Assembly: GCF_027579695.1 (NCBI RefSeq)
Contig: NC_083582.1
Coordinates: 5,020,378 to 5,084,377, forward strand
Length of the DNA: 64,000 nt
Source: Neoarius graeffei
Taxonomy: Eukaryota; Chordata; Actinopteri; Siluriformes; Ariidae
Direction of reading: 5' to 3'
Shown piece after piece: positions 19,802-30,702 of this stretch. Made by a program: the position numbers and the translations under genes. A model generated the notes under the pieces. The model worked only from the letters and a program-made list of their open reading frames with translations. It made no database searches and had not been told where the DNA came from. How positions within the stretch are numbered: position 1 is the first letter of the stretch; each line of letters starts with the position of its first letter.

Positions 19802-20487
19802 GGATGGTGGTGGTAGTATCATGGTTTGGACCTGTTTCGCTGCATCTGGATCAGGACGGCTTGCCATCATTGATGGAACAATGAATTCTGAATTATACCA
19901 GCGAATTCTAAAGGAAAATGTCAGGACATCTGTCCATGAACTGAATCTCAAGAGAAGGTGGGTCATGCAGCAAGACAACGACCCTAAGCACACAAGTCGT
20001 TCTACCAAAGAATGGTTAAAGAAGAATAAAGTTAATGGTTTGGAATGGCCAAGTCAAAGTCCTGACCTTAATCCAATGGAAATGTTGTGGAAGGACCTGA
20101 AGCGAGCAGTTCATGTGAGGAAACCCACCAACATCCCAGAGTTGAAGCTGTTCTGTACGGAGGAACGGGCTAAAATTCCTCCAAGCCGGTGTGCAGGACT
20201 GATCAACAGTTACCGCAAACGTTTAGTTGCAGTTATTGCTGCACAAGGGGGTCGCACCAGATACTGAAAGCAAAGGTTCACATACTTTTGCCACTCACAG
20301 ACATGTAATATTGGATCATTTTCCTCAATAAATAAATGACCAAGTATAATATTTTCTTCTCATTTGTTTAACTGGGTTCTCTTTATCTACTTTTAGGACT
20401 TGTGTGAAAACCTGATGATGTTTTAGGTCATATTTATGCAGAAATATAGAAAATTCTAAAGGGTTCACAAACTTTCAAGCACCACTG
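19802..20487 (+). mobile_element. Tc1-like transposon c, 3' half (CAGTGGTGCTTGAAAG family)
   Basis: It begins abruptly inside the transposase (GGSIMVW-type block) and ends with the family's right terminus CAAGCACCACTG at 20487. The remaining transposase frame 19821-20267 is open and holds QQDNDPKH and DLNPMEMLW, the second D and the E of the catalytic triad. The 5' half is missing. Three other members lie at 41306, 47190 and 56455. Confidence 0.85.
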
Positions 20488-20539
20488 TATGCTTAAAAGC
20501 GCTTGATATGGAGTACTGTAATTGCTCTTTAGCAAAAAT

Positions 20540-20823
20540 GTTTTCTTACAGTGTTTCACTGATCTGGCACATGACTCTGTAGAGCCTTTAATCCTCTTGA
20601 TCCGTAAAATATTACATCGTCACACACCGTACAAAGAGCTTTACCGGGAACATCGAGTTTTTTTCACGAATTCACCAATGGTTACCGACACCGATCCATG
20701 CTTGCTATCTACCGGGGCTAGCGTAACTTTATTATCCAACCAGTCCCATCTGAACTTATTCTTCACACTCGCATCTATTTCACGCACCTTAGCTTCATCT
20801 CACTTGTCAATCGTATTCGGCAT
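20540..20823 (-). pseudogene. BED-type zinc-finger fragment of a hAT-like transposase
   Basis: Reading minus from ATG 20823 gives MPNTID, a TGA at codon 8, then EAKVREIDASVKNKFRWDWL and GSVSVTIGEFVKK. A frameshift follows, then GKALCTVCDDVIFYGSRGL with LQSHV. The CX2C and downstream His residues resemble a BED finger, which lies at the N-terminus of many hAT transposases. The rest of the transposase is absent. Confidence 0.45.
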
Positions 20824-21135
20824 TTTGATGTTTAAACATATTATGAACACAATAACTATCGAAATGTACAACACAAGCAAATTTGGAAGTCACAGTGAAA
20901 TAGCGGGAAAGTTTTCACTATGATGAACGTTGGTTGGCTGTTATATCCTTAATGTCGATGTTTTGACCAATCATAAAGCAGATAACATAAGTTTTACTTC
21001 ACATACAAGCTATCGTTAAACGAGATTGTGCAGGAATCAAAATGGAGGCATTCGAATAGAAATGTAAACACTGGTCTACATCTATCGACTGACAAGTTCA
21101 GTCTCAGTCACCAGGATAAATGAACCCTCCTCCCC

Positions 21136-22059
21136 TATGGAAGCAATTTTGTGCCAAAATGTTCATACAATACTTTTGAAATATCAAACGAAAACGACAA
21201 ATCAAAATACAAAAAAAGAACAAAAAGTCAATTTTTTTAGACTGGCAAACAAATTATTCATGTAATCGTGCAAAATATCAGTCTATTACTCTTCAGAAAC
21301 CTTTTATTTTTGTTCCGCGTCTTTCTCAGTTTTGTTTGACGTAATTTATTTTGGTTGCGATTCCAGCTTTCTCGTTTGCGCTCCCTGACTTTTTGCTTGC
21401 AGTTTTGGCACAAACTTCACATGTGGGCGGGCTGTCCAGGGATGCATTCCCATTGGCTAACTTGTTTGACTGACAGCTACGCTCAGCCATTCCCTACTCG
21501 GATTCTGGCGGACTGTTTGACGAGTGACCGATCCATTGACGGTAAACAAGGATTGAGTGGACTTCAGTGGCGACTATGATATTGAATTAATTCAACAAAG
21601 TGTAAATTCAATATCATAGTCGCCACTGAAGTCCACTCGATCCTTGTTTATCGTCAATGGATCGGTCACTCGTCAAACAGTCCGCCAGAATCCGAGTAGG
21701 GAATGGCTGAGCGTAGCTGTCAGTCAAACACAAGTTAGCCAATGGGAATGCGTTCCTGGACAGTCCGCCCACACGTGAAGTTTGTGCCAAAACTGCAAGC
21801 AAAAAGTCAGGGAGCGCAAACGAGAAAGCTGGAATCGCAACCAAAATAAATTACGCCAAACAAAACTGAGAAAGACGCGGAACAAAAATAAAAGGTTTCT
21901 GAAGAGTAATAGACTGATATTTTGCACGATTACACGAATAATTTGTTTGCCAGTCTAAAAAAAATTGACTTTTTGTTCTTTTTTGTATTTTGATTTGTCG
22001 TTTTTGTTTGATATTTCAAAAGTATTGTATGAACATTTTGGCACAAAATTGATTCCATA
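21136..22059. repeat. 0.92-kb near-perfect palindrome
   Basis: The left arm 21136-21588 and right arm 21605-22059 are reverse complements with only scattered mismatches by eye, for example gattgagtgg against gatcgagtgg. The spacer is 16 bp. It lies upstream of the BED-finger remnant in hAT-like element 4. Confidence 0.92.
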
Positions 22060-22204
22060 CTCCCCCCCCCCCCCCCCCCCCAAAAAAAAAAAATTCTCAA
22101 CAGATTTGCAATAATATAAAAAACAGTATTTTTGAGTCCAAAAAAGCGGAATTCCCCCAAAAAGCGGAAAAATCTCATCCCTGATTTTATGTAATGTTTT
22201 TTAA

Positions 22205-25200
22205 AAAAAGCTGATGTGGTCGATGTGTGGAGGATGAAGCACCCTTCAGTCCAACAGTACACTTAGATTAAAATATCTGATGGCAGAGTCGGTGCCGCAA
22301 GACTGGACAGATTTTATCTCTCTGCTACTTTTACCTCAAGAGTTATTAACTGTCAAATCTCTCCTGTTGCTTTTACAGATCATTTAGTTTTAATGGAGCT
22401 CTGTTTATCTCCCACTGGAAAACCAAAGCCCTTTTGGCATTTTAATGTTATTCCACGATTTTAATTTTTGTGAAAATTTTAAACTATTTTGGACCTACTG
22501 GAGATCTGAGAAAAACACCTTTCCTTCACTTACTGAGTGGTGGGAGGTAGGAAAGGCTCGAATTATTGTTTTCTGTCAGCAGTACTCATCCCATTCCACA
22601 ACAAAAATCAAGAGAGCTGTCCAGAAACTAGAAAAAGAAATAAAGGACTCGGAAAATCTCTCCATTTCACAGACTGGTCAGCAAAAAAACGATGAGCTGA
22701 ACTTCAAAAGACAGGAACTCGGCTCTCTCCTACAGGACAGAGCTAAAGGAGCATTAGTCCGAGCATGTTTTACCAACATCTTTCTTTTTTAACTTGGAAA
22801 AAATCTGTTGTTCAGAAGAAGCAAATGGCCTGCCTTTGTCTCCCTGATGGAAACATCGTCACGGACCCAGCTGAGATGAGGAAGCTTGCAGTGGACTTTT
22901 ATACAGAACTGTTCAGAGCAGACAGCTGCGATATGAAGTCTGCTGCAGAGCTTCTGCAGGGGCTTCCTCAACTGAGCTCAGAGGACCAAGACCATTTTTG
23001 GATGAACTGACTGCTGTGGTGTCTCAGATGGCACCAGGCAGGGCTCCAGGACTAGATGGTCTTCCTTCAGACTTTTTTTAAACACTTCTGGACGTTTTTA
23101 AAGAATGTTGTAAAAAAGGAAGACTTCCGGTTTCCTGTAGGTGAGCAGTTCTCTCACTGCTGCCTAAGAAGGGAGACCTGGCCCTGCTAAACAACTGGAG
23201 ACTCTTTTTATGCTTGGACTATAAAATCCATTCAAAGGTTTTATCAAACAGATTAAAAAATTTTATTGAGTTTTAATTCGTGCAGGGGGCGGCACGGTGG
23301 TGTAGTGGTTAGCGCTGTCGCCTCACAGCAAGAAGGTCCTGGGTTCGAGCCCCGGGGCCGGCGAGGGCCTTTCTGTGTGGAGTTTGCATGTTCTCCCCGT
23401 GTCCGCGTGGGTTTCCTCCGGGTGCTCCGGTTTCCCCCACAGTCCAAAGACATGCAGGTTAGGTTAACTGGTGACTCTAAATTGACCGTAGGTGTGAATG
23501 TGAGTGTGAATGGTTCTGTGTCTATGTGTCAGCCCTGTGATGACCTGGCAACTTGTCCAGGGTGTACCCCGCCTTTCACCCGTAGTCAGCTGGGATAGGC
23601 TCCAGCTTGCCTGCGACCCTGTAGAAGGATAAAGCGGCTAGAGATAATGAATGAATGAATGAATGAATGAATGAATGAATAATTCGTGCAGGTCAATCTT
23701 ATTGTATCCCAAACAGATCAATGTTTGATCATTTATTTTTAATGCAAGATGTTTGTGATGTCTGTAAATTATACAATGTTAATGTTGGTATTATATCCAT
23801 TGACCAGGAAAAGGCTTTTGATCGTGTAGCTCATGGGTTTCTCTTCTCCACGCTGCAGGCTTTTGGAATTGGGGGAGTTTTTTTTTTATCCTGGGTAAAA
23901 CTGCTCTACAATCAGGCTTGCTGTTTAGTGAAGGTGGGGGGAGGGCTGATCCCCTGTGCCAGTTCGGAGAGGGATCAGACAGGGCTGCCCCATCTCAGGC
24001 CAGCTCTACAGCATTGCTATTGAACCTCTCCTGTGTAGGCCGAGGAGCAGGTTACAAGGTTCATGTCTCCCAGAGCTGGCTCAGAGCCGGCCTGTAGTCG
24101 TATCAGCTTATGCGGATGATGTCAACATTTTTATCCAAGATCAGAGAGATACCCAGGAACTTAAAGAAGCCTGACTGTGTATGAAAAAGCTTCCTCCACC
24201 AAAGTAAAGTGGGACAAATGTGAAGCCTGTTTGATAGGTCAGTGGAGTGTAAGAGACATCCCTGATCTTTCTGGGAACCTAAGGTGGGGGAAAAGAGGCA
24301 TCAGAGTTCTAGGAGTGTACCTCGGGTGTGAGGACTTCCAAAAGCAAAACTGGGAGGGAGTGCTGGAGAAAGTGGATGCCAGGTTGTCTAAATGGAAATG
24401 GTTGCTTCCCCAGCTGTCCTACAGGGGAAGAGTTCTGATACCGTCGCTAATAACCTGGTCACCTCTTCTCTTTGACATGGATTGATCGTCTTAGTGCCAC
24501 CACCAGGCCTCGTGAAGGATGTACAGCGGCTCTTGGTGAACTACTTCTGGTCGGATCAACATTGGCTGAAGGCACCAGTTCTCTATCTTCCTGTAGCAGA
24601 GGGAAGACACAGTCTTATGGATATCCTCTCAAGAATCGCTGCCTTCAGATTGCAGATGGCATGGAGGCTAATGTATGGTATGGCGCTGACTTCTGCTCAG
24701 CTGCTTCTGAGGAAGGCTGGCTGGCTGGGACTGGACAAACAGCTGTTTCTCTTAAGATCCTCTGAAGTTGACCTGACTGGAATAACACCTTTCTATAACT
24801 CGGTGCCTGAAGCATGGAGGATGTTCAAGTTCGCAAGAACCGCTGACCCCAGACCTGGAACATGGATCTTTTGAGGAGCCACTGTTCCACAATGACTCCT
24901 TTACATCGACCATGCTTTCCTCTACATCATTAAGAGCCAAGTTTGTTGAGGCTGGCGTTGTTAAACTTGGTCATCTTAAAAGAATCTCTCTGGAAATCCT
25001 TGGCAGAGTCACTAACATCAGGTCCTCCAGGATGCTGAGGAAGATAGTGGAGGTCTGGGAGTCCCTGACTGTACCGCTGAGGGTATACGCCCAAAACCGT
25101 ACCCTAATTGACCAATAGCACGAGGCTCAAGACTACATTGTTCCTGCACTAATTGTCAGGCCTGCTGTTGAGGAGTGGCGAGAGGAGAGCGGGCTGCTTC

Positions 25201-25800
25201 TGTCCCTGAAAACACCAGCGCTGGGCAACTTCACCTCTTGCAGGAAGAAGCAGCTCTACCGCAGCTGCGTGGAAATACTGAACTTCTGCTCTCTGGCTGA
25301 AGTCAGGGAGTCGCGGCGGACTCAGGTTTTTACTTCAGACTGCACCCCTAAAGGCTCCTGGCGGATTTTATACAAGCCGCCTGTTGAAAAACGGACGGCT
25401 GACCTCCAGTGGAGGATGATCCATGGAGCGATAGCTACAAACAGACACAAGGCTCACCTGGATCCCAGCACTGGGGAGGGATGTCCCTTTTTGTAACTAA
25501 CCTGAAACATTAGAACACTTAGTGTCTCTGTGTCGTCGCTTAGTGGGCCTGTTCAGGATACTGAAAGAGTGGGTGGAAAAGCTGGGGGAGAAATTTTCTG
25601 TTCCTTTGTTTATTTTTGGGCCAAAATATACAATCAAAAAAAGACAGACTCTGGTTTTAATTAACTTTTTATTTGGAAGTGCAAAAGTGGCAACATGGAA
25701 GACCAGGAAAAACCAGATGCAAGGCCAAGGTCGGACTGATGTGGTGCAGAGCTTGAAAGGGTTAATTACAGCTCGTCTCCGAGTAGAACTTGCTTTTTAA
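22205..25800 (+). pseudogene. Tx1 LINE copy C, ORF2, broken
   Basis: Blocks in order: DPAEMRKLAVDFYTELF (22870), IISIDQEKAFDRVAHGFLF (23790), VRRGIRQGCPISGQLYS (23960), an intact YADD at 24109-24120, VLGVYLGCEDFQKQNWEG (24310), then KPPVEKRTADLQWRMIHGAI (25375) and a degraded C-terminal finger. The catalytic YADD is kept, but at least six frameshifts or stops and a SINE break the frame. Confidence 0.8.
23287..23680 (+). mobile_element. tRNA-derived SINE (V-SINE-like), copy 4
   Basis: This is the only plus-strand copy. The A box (TGTAGTGGTTAGCG) and B box (GGTTCGAGCCC) are intact, and the element ends in an ATGA repeat (23646-23680). Target duplications AATTCGTGCAGG lie at 23275-23286 and 23681-23692. 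Confidence 0.93.
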
Positions 25801-25916
25801 AAACTGACCAACAACCTGCACACTTTTTTTTTTTTTTTTAAATAGATTTGTGGGGAATTAGGCAGGTTTTATGTTCACTTGAAGGGGACGGCTCACTGGC
25901 TCTTAATTTTTAACTC

Positions 25917-26286
25917 CATCTCATTATCTGTAGCCACTTTATCCTGTCCTACAGGGTCGCAGGCGAGCTGGATCCTATCCCAGCTGACTACGGGCGAAAG
26001 GCGGGGTACACCCTGGACAAGTCGCCAGGTCATCACAGGGCTGACACATAGACACAGACAACCATTCACGCTCACATTCACACCTACGCTCAATTTAGAG
26101 TCACCAGTTAACCTAACCTGCATGTCTTTGGACTGTGGGGGAAACCGGAGCACCCGGAGGAAACCCACGCGGACACGGGGAGAACATGCAAACTCCGCAC
26201 AGAAAGGCCCTCGCCGGCCACGGGGCTTGAACCCGGACCTTCTTGCTGTGAGGCGACAGCGCTAACCACTACACCACCGTGCCGCC
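25917..26286 (-). mobile_element. tRNA-derived SINE (V-SINE-like), copy 5
   Basis: Same family, within the 3' tail of Tx1 copy C. The flanks are similar T-rich words (taatttttaact at the left, taattttttact at the right), an imperfect target duplication. The stretch from 26287 to 26500 is AT-rich with nothing recognised. Confidence 0.88.
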
Positions 26287-26522
26287 TAATTTTTTACTTT
26301 TTAGTTTTTTTATTTTATTTTTTATTATGGTGTTTTGTGTGTGCATAACATTTTTCTTTTTTTAAAGAAAGATCCTTGTGTAATGGATTTGATGAGTTGT
26401 AGTAATGAATGTTTCCAAATGCACCTTCTATATTTTTATTAAGTTTTACTTTCAGTAGATAAGAACAAAACTAAAGATGTTTTTAAAAGTCAAAAGTCTC
26501 TCTCTCTCTGTCTCTCTCTCAG

Positions 26523-26952
26523 GAGGCAGACAGACAGCGCTGTGCCTGCAGTGTGGTTCATCAGGTGGATCAGGTGTGCAGGAGACTCGTGTCTCAGGCC
26601 ATGGTGACAGCGAGAGGTGAGAACAGGACAGGAATCAACACCCTCTGACCAATCAGAGTCCAGCATTCCTCAGTATGGTGGATTATAATCAGTGTGTGAT
26701 GATGCTGATGGTGTGTGTGTAGCACACAGGCAGAGTGGTGAGGAGCTGAAGGGGTTGGCGAGAGCTCTGGGGGAGGAGAAGAATCTCTTCCTGCAGGAGC
26801 TCAGAGCTCAGGTTCTCCAACAGCTGGGACAGGACGAGTGTGTGTGTGTGGAGCGTGTGGTCAACATCGCAACCGACACGTTTACACGCAGAACACGCGT
26901 GATGTTGGAGCGACACGGCGTGGACTCCACGTCCAGCTCCGAATCCGTGTAA
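26523..26952 (+). CDS. pstk: L-seryl-tRNA(Sec) kinase, coding exons 5-6 (C-terminus)
   Basis: Exon 5 is 26523-26616 (EADRQRCACSVVHQVDQ, then RRLVSQAM) and exon 6 is 26723-26952, ending in TAA. The exon 5 segment matches the human PSTK block containing DQTLRRIVSQ, the C-terminal helical region that contributes to tRNA recognition. Phases fit exons 1-4 (exon 4 ends in phase 0, exon 5 ends in phase 1). The acceptor of exon 5 follows a normal TC tract, while that of exon 6 is a GT run (gtgtgtgtag). The last residues (STSSSESV) are low-complexity. Separation from exon 4 by 23.4 kb of transposons is unusual but the donor and acceptor are both canonical. Confidence 0.9.
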
Positions 26953-26980
26953 CAAACACAGAATGGGTTCATTTATAAAG

Positions 26981-26986
26981 AATAAA
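26981..26986 (+). terminator. pstk: pstk polyadenylation signal AATAAA
   Basis: A canonical AATAAA lies 29 bp after the stop codon. It would give a very short 3' UTR. The GTGTCTCTGC stretch near 27054 could act as a downstream element. Confidence 0.65.
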
Positions 26987-27453
26987 AATGAAGTTTCTCA
27001 TTAAAGAGAAATGATTCATTCACAGCGTAAGAGATGTTTATAGTGCAGTCCCTGTGTCTCTGCTCGTTAAAGTAATGGCACCCCACTTCATTGATTTTTT
27101 TTTTTTTAAATAGTAATTACAATGAGACTAAAAATACCTCATTTAATTCACTTTTTTAATCAATTTAGTGATTTAAAATGAGATGAAAAATACTTAATTT
27201 ACGTTTTTTTTTTTTCATTAATTACAATAAAAGCTGCAAGGAAGCCCTAATTGAATTCACTTGATTTAATAATGTTGATTGTTGCCTTCATTATGGCATT
27301 GACAGCATTATTATTTTCCAATATCAATAATTATTTTTTTAAAAAATGCAAAAGAGGGCAACCTTCTGCATTATTCTCAATTCTTTAATCTTCAAACTAT
27401 TACTAATATTAATTATGAAAAAGTTCACTGTTGACAATTTGTTTTATTTAATT

Positions 27454-27502
<49 letters not shown>

Positions 27503-27702
27503 TAATATTTTTCTGATATCAAATTTAATTAGAAGACAGGATTGCAGCACACAGCTGTGAGTGTTAATCATAAAATCATACATGATTGTGTTTAATACAT
27601 TTTTAATAATTCTAGCTTTTCATTTTGAGAGAAACGATATAATGTACATTCACTCATGTTTTGATCTGATGTTTTCACCAATTTCTTTGAATTCATATTG
27701 TA
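26987..27702. other. AT-rich intergenic DNA with AT microsatellite
   Basis: No gene is seen. An AT dinucleotide run of about 40 bp lies at 27456-27495. The rest is low-complexity A/T sequence. Confidence 0.6.
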
Positions 27703-29173
27703 CACAGAGCCCCCCACAATTATTGGCACCCCTTGTAAAGATTACTAAAAATGGTTAGAAAAAAATCCACCTTTTGGTGAAGTCGCTTCATCTCACACTG
27801 AAAAAATGATAAAAAATCCAACGTTTATTCGAAATAAATTTATTCAGAGAAAAACAAATCCCTCATTAAGAAATATAATTTCAACAAAAACACCTGTGCC
27901 ACTATTATTGCCGCCCCCCCGCATGTAGTCCTCTGTACACCCCCTTTGTCAGTAAAGCAGCACTGAGTCTCTCCTCTAACATTTTATAAGGTTGGAGATC
28001 CAGAGCGGGGCATTGAGCCCATTCCTCTTTACACAATCTCTCCAGATCATCCAGGGTCTCGACCCTCTCTTGTGCTCTCTCCTCTTCAGCTCAGGGGACT
28101 GAGATGTTCAGGGCAGAAGCTCGATTCTGTGATTCTCAGCGAACCATTTTAGTGTTGATTTGGACATCGGATCATTGTCCTGCTGGAAGATCCAGTGACG
28201 ACCGGGTTTTAGTTTCCTGACAGAGGAGCCAGATTCTGATTTAAAATGTCCTGGTGTTTCATGGAGTCCATGATGCTGTGGACCCTAACAAGGTTTCAGG
28301 GCCTTTGGAGGAAAAACAGCCCCAAAAACATCACAGAACCTCCTCCATATTTTACAGTTGGGATCGGGTTCTGTTCATTATAGCCGTCCTTCTGTTTACA
28401 CCAAACCCATTGACAAAAAGCTCCATTTTTGTTCCATCAGACCAGAGAACACAGTTCCAGTCAAAGCTGTCGTAGCATTTTGCAAACTGAGTCTGATGGG
28501 GGTTTGGAGACTCGGAAACCCCAAGATTTTACTTTTTCTTGTAATTCACTAACCGTGACCCTTGAGAATTTTTTGCCTCTCTTACCCTCCTCACTGTCCG
28601 TGGGGTAAAATAAACTCAGCTCCTCTTCCAGCTGAGTGTGGAACAGGTCCAGTTGGTGTCCACTTTTTTATTTTTGCCCTAACAGTAGAAATTGACATTT
28701 TCAGGCGAGTAGCAATTTTGTATCCCCATTCCCTGACTGATGAAGATCAACACACTTCTCCCTCACTGGGTTTGTGTGTTTCTCATCTTTCCCATGTTGA
28801 TGTTGAGGGAATTTGGCCTCTGTGTCGCCTCATATTTGTTCCCCAGTTAATCAGGGAGTCACAGATTACAGCTTGAAAGTTTCTACACACTCCAATCAAC
28901 TCACACATGGACAATTTACACAGGAAACACACTTCAGGTACAGTGTGTTCATGATCATTTCCAGGGGGCCAATAATAGTGGCACATGTTTTTGCTGAAAA
29001 TATATTCTTGATGGGAGGGGTTGTTTTTCTCTGAATAAATTTTTCAATTAAAGGTTGGGTTTTTTTTTTTCTTTTCAGTGTGAGATGAAGCGACTTCACC
29101 AAAAGATGGATTTTTTCCCCCAACCCTTTTTTACTAATCTTTACAAGGGTGCCAATAATTGTGGAGGGCACTG
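27703..29173 (-). mobile_element. Decayed Tc1-like transposon d (CAATTATTGGCACCC family)
   Basis: Ends carry the inverted motif CCACAATTATTGGCACCC followed by TTGTAAAGATTA, flanked by TA (27701-27702 and 29174-29175). The interior is a heavily decayed minus-strand transposase: a QQDNDP-like block can be read near 28165-28200 on the minus strand, in the wrong frame relative to its neighbours. Open frames on the plus strand are shadows. Confidence 0.8.
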
Positions 29174-29175
29174 TA

Positions 29176-29690
29176 ATTATTGATTTTTTTTTTGTATTTT
29201 TCATTCTGTGAATACATTTTGCTGTTGTAATTCTCCTTTCTGTTTTTTTATTTAGATATTAAAATCATGTCACTAGATAAATCAAACCACTTTTTTAATC
29301 AGTTTGTAAAATCCTAATAAAATTCATATCAGTGAACATTTTTTAAACACGAATTATTTTAAAACTATGAAAATATTACATCAACCCCATAACCTCACTG
29401 TCTTATCTCTCTCTCTGAAATAAAATAAGGAATTAAAATGAAACTGGGTTACAAGTACAATGTAAAAAAAAAAATTAAATTCATTAACATAACTTTTTTT
29501 TTAGAAATTTTCCAACAGATCAGAGAAACGTTAGTATAAACGCTAAATACTTTCAGTTTATAAAGTTAAGAAAGTTGACTTTATTTTCTTTATGATATAA
29601 TTAATAATATAATTTCTGTGTTTGGTTTGAAGGCCATAAATACTAACGCCTGTCCTTGAAATCAATACTGTACATGGAAGAATAGAGGCT
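29176..29690. other. AT-rich intergenic DNA
   Basis: No gene, RNA or transposon terminus was recognised. Given the ikzf5 orientation this may include the far end of its 3' UTR or lie beyond it. Confidence 0.5.
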
Positions 29691-30600
29691 GAGTGGGCGT
29701 GGACTGGGATCATGCAGGACAGGTGGGAGGGGGGGAAAAAAACAGTTCTGTGTAATTCTCTCACCTTCAAAATATATATTACACATCAAAATTAGGGCAG
29801 CTATAAGTGGGCGTGGCTTTCAGACCACAGGAAAAAAATATGGGCGTGTAGTCATTACAATGGCATACTGTATATGACAGAGTGGGCGTGGCTTGACATT
29901 AGAAGAGTGTTGCAGTTACTTGCTAAATATAAATATTGGAATCGTTCTGAGTGGGTGTGGCTTTCAGAACACGGAAAAGAAAGTGGGCGTGGCCTTTAAA
30001 TGTACTACATTTGATCACAAGAGCTGTTCTGAGTGGGCATGGCTTGAAAGCCATGGAAGAGAAAATGGGTGTGGCCTTTAAACGACACACTGCATATGGA
30101 AATAAGACAGGCTCTGAGTGGGTGTGACATGAGAACCCTCTCAGAGTGGGCACGGCTTTGAGACCATGGTTGCTTGAATGCTGTAGAAGAAATGTGGGGG
30201 TGTCCTTTTAATTAGACACTGTATAGGAAACGACACTAGCTGTAGCGGTTGAAACAATGTGGGCGTGTCCTTCAAGTGAACATAAAAGAAAAGGTGGGCG
30301 TGTCCTTTAATTTCCATCCTGTTTATGAAAGTCAGATGGTTCTTCATGGGCGTGGCATTAATCACACAGAAAATGTCACTGAAATGACACACTTGATGGA
30401 AATGATCTGGGTGGGTGTGGCTTTAATGCCATTGAACAGAAAGAGGGCGTGGCCTTTAAATTAGATTGTGTCTGAAAATGAAAGTGGCTGTGTCGCTTTA
30501 AGACACTGAAATGACGATGTATATGTAAACAAGATCAGCTCTGAGAGGGGGCGTGGACCGAAAACAACAGAAGAGAAAGTGGGCGTGTCTGTATATGAAA
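29690..30600. repeat. Degenerate GGGCGTGGC array downstream of ikzf5
   Basis: About 19 occurrences of (G)GGG(C/T)GTGG(C/A) or GGGCGTGTCC are spread over 0.9 kb, many followed by CTTTAAA and by gaaaAGA(A/G)A-like words. Spacing is 30-70 bp, so this looks like an old diverged minisatellite. The motif resembles KLF/Sp1 (CACCC/GC-box) sites. It lies 0.1-1.0 kb beyond the ikzf5 stop codon, so it may be transcribed as its 3' UTR. Confidence 0.7.
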
Positions 30601-30702
30601 AAAACAGAGCGCGAGTACAATTAATGACCTCTGACCCCAACTTCCTCCCTGGATGAAAGCAGAAATACCGGTTTGGGAGATATAGATAAACGTGTGTGTG
30701 TG

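Larger units (their letters stand above)
20488..22183 (-). mobile_element. hAT-like transposon 4 with BED-finger remnant and a large palindrome
   Basis: The right end reads, on the minus strand, CAGGGATGAGATTTTTCCGC, a hAT-type terminus. A decayed minus-strand BED-like finger starts at 20823. Between them is a 0.92-kb palindrome and a C16/A11 homopolymer (about 2060-2090 into the 20-22-kb region, 22063-22092). No left terminus was found, so the element is probably truncated at its 3' side next to Tc1 element c. Confidence 0.5.
22192..25900 (+). mobile_element. Tx1-clade LINE copy C, 5'-truncated
   Basis: It begins inside ORF2, at the end of the endonuclease (VVDVWRMKHPS-like, about 22217), runs through RT to the ORF2 stop at 25800, and has an A/T-rich tail. 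A SINE splits it at 23287 and another lies in its 3' tail at 25917. The 5' truncation is typical of LINE insertions. Confidence 0.8.

Noticed and set aside
23287-23360. tRNA gene with A and B boxes
   Set aside because: The tRNA-like head cannot complete a cloverleaf followed by a mature 3' end, and the same head occurs on every SINE copy with target duplications.
28254-28876. Several plus-strand ORFs of 60-104 aa
   Set aside because: They are shadows of the decayed minus-strand transposase of Tc1-like element d.
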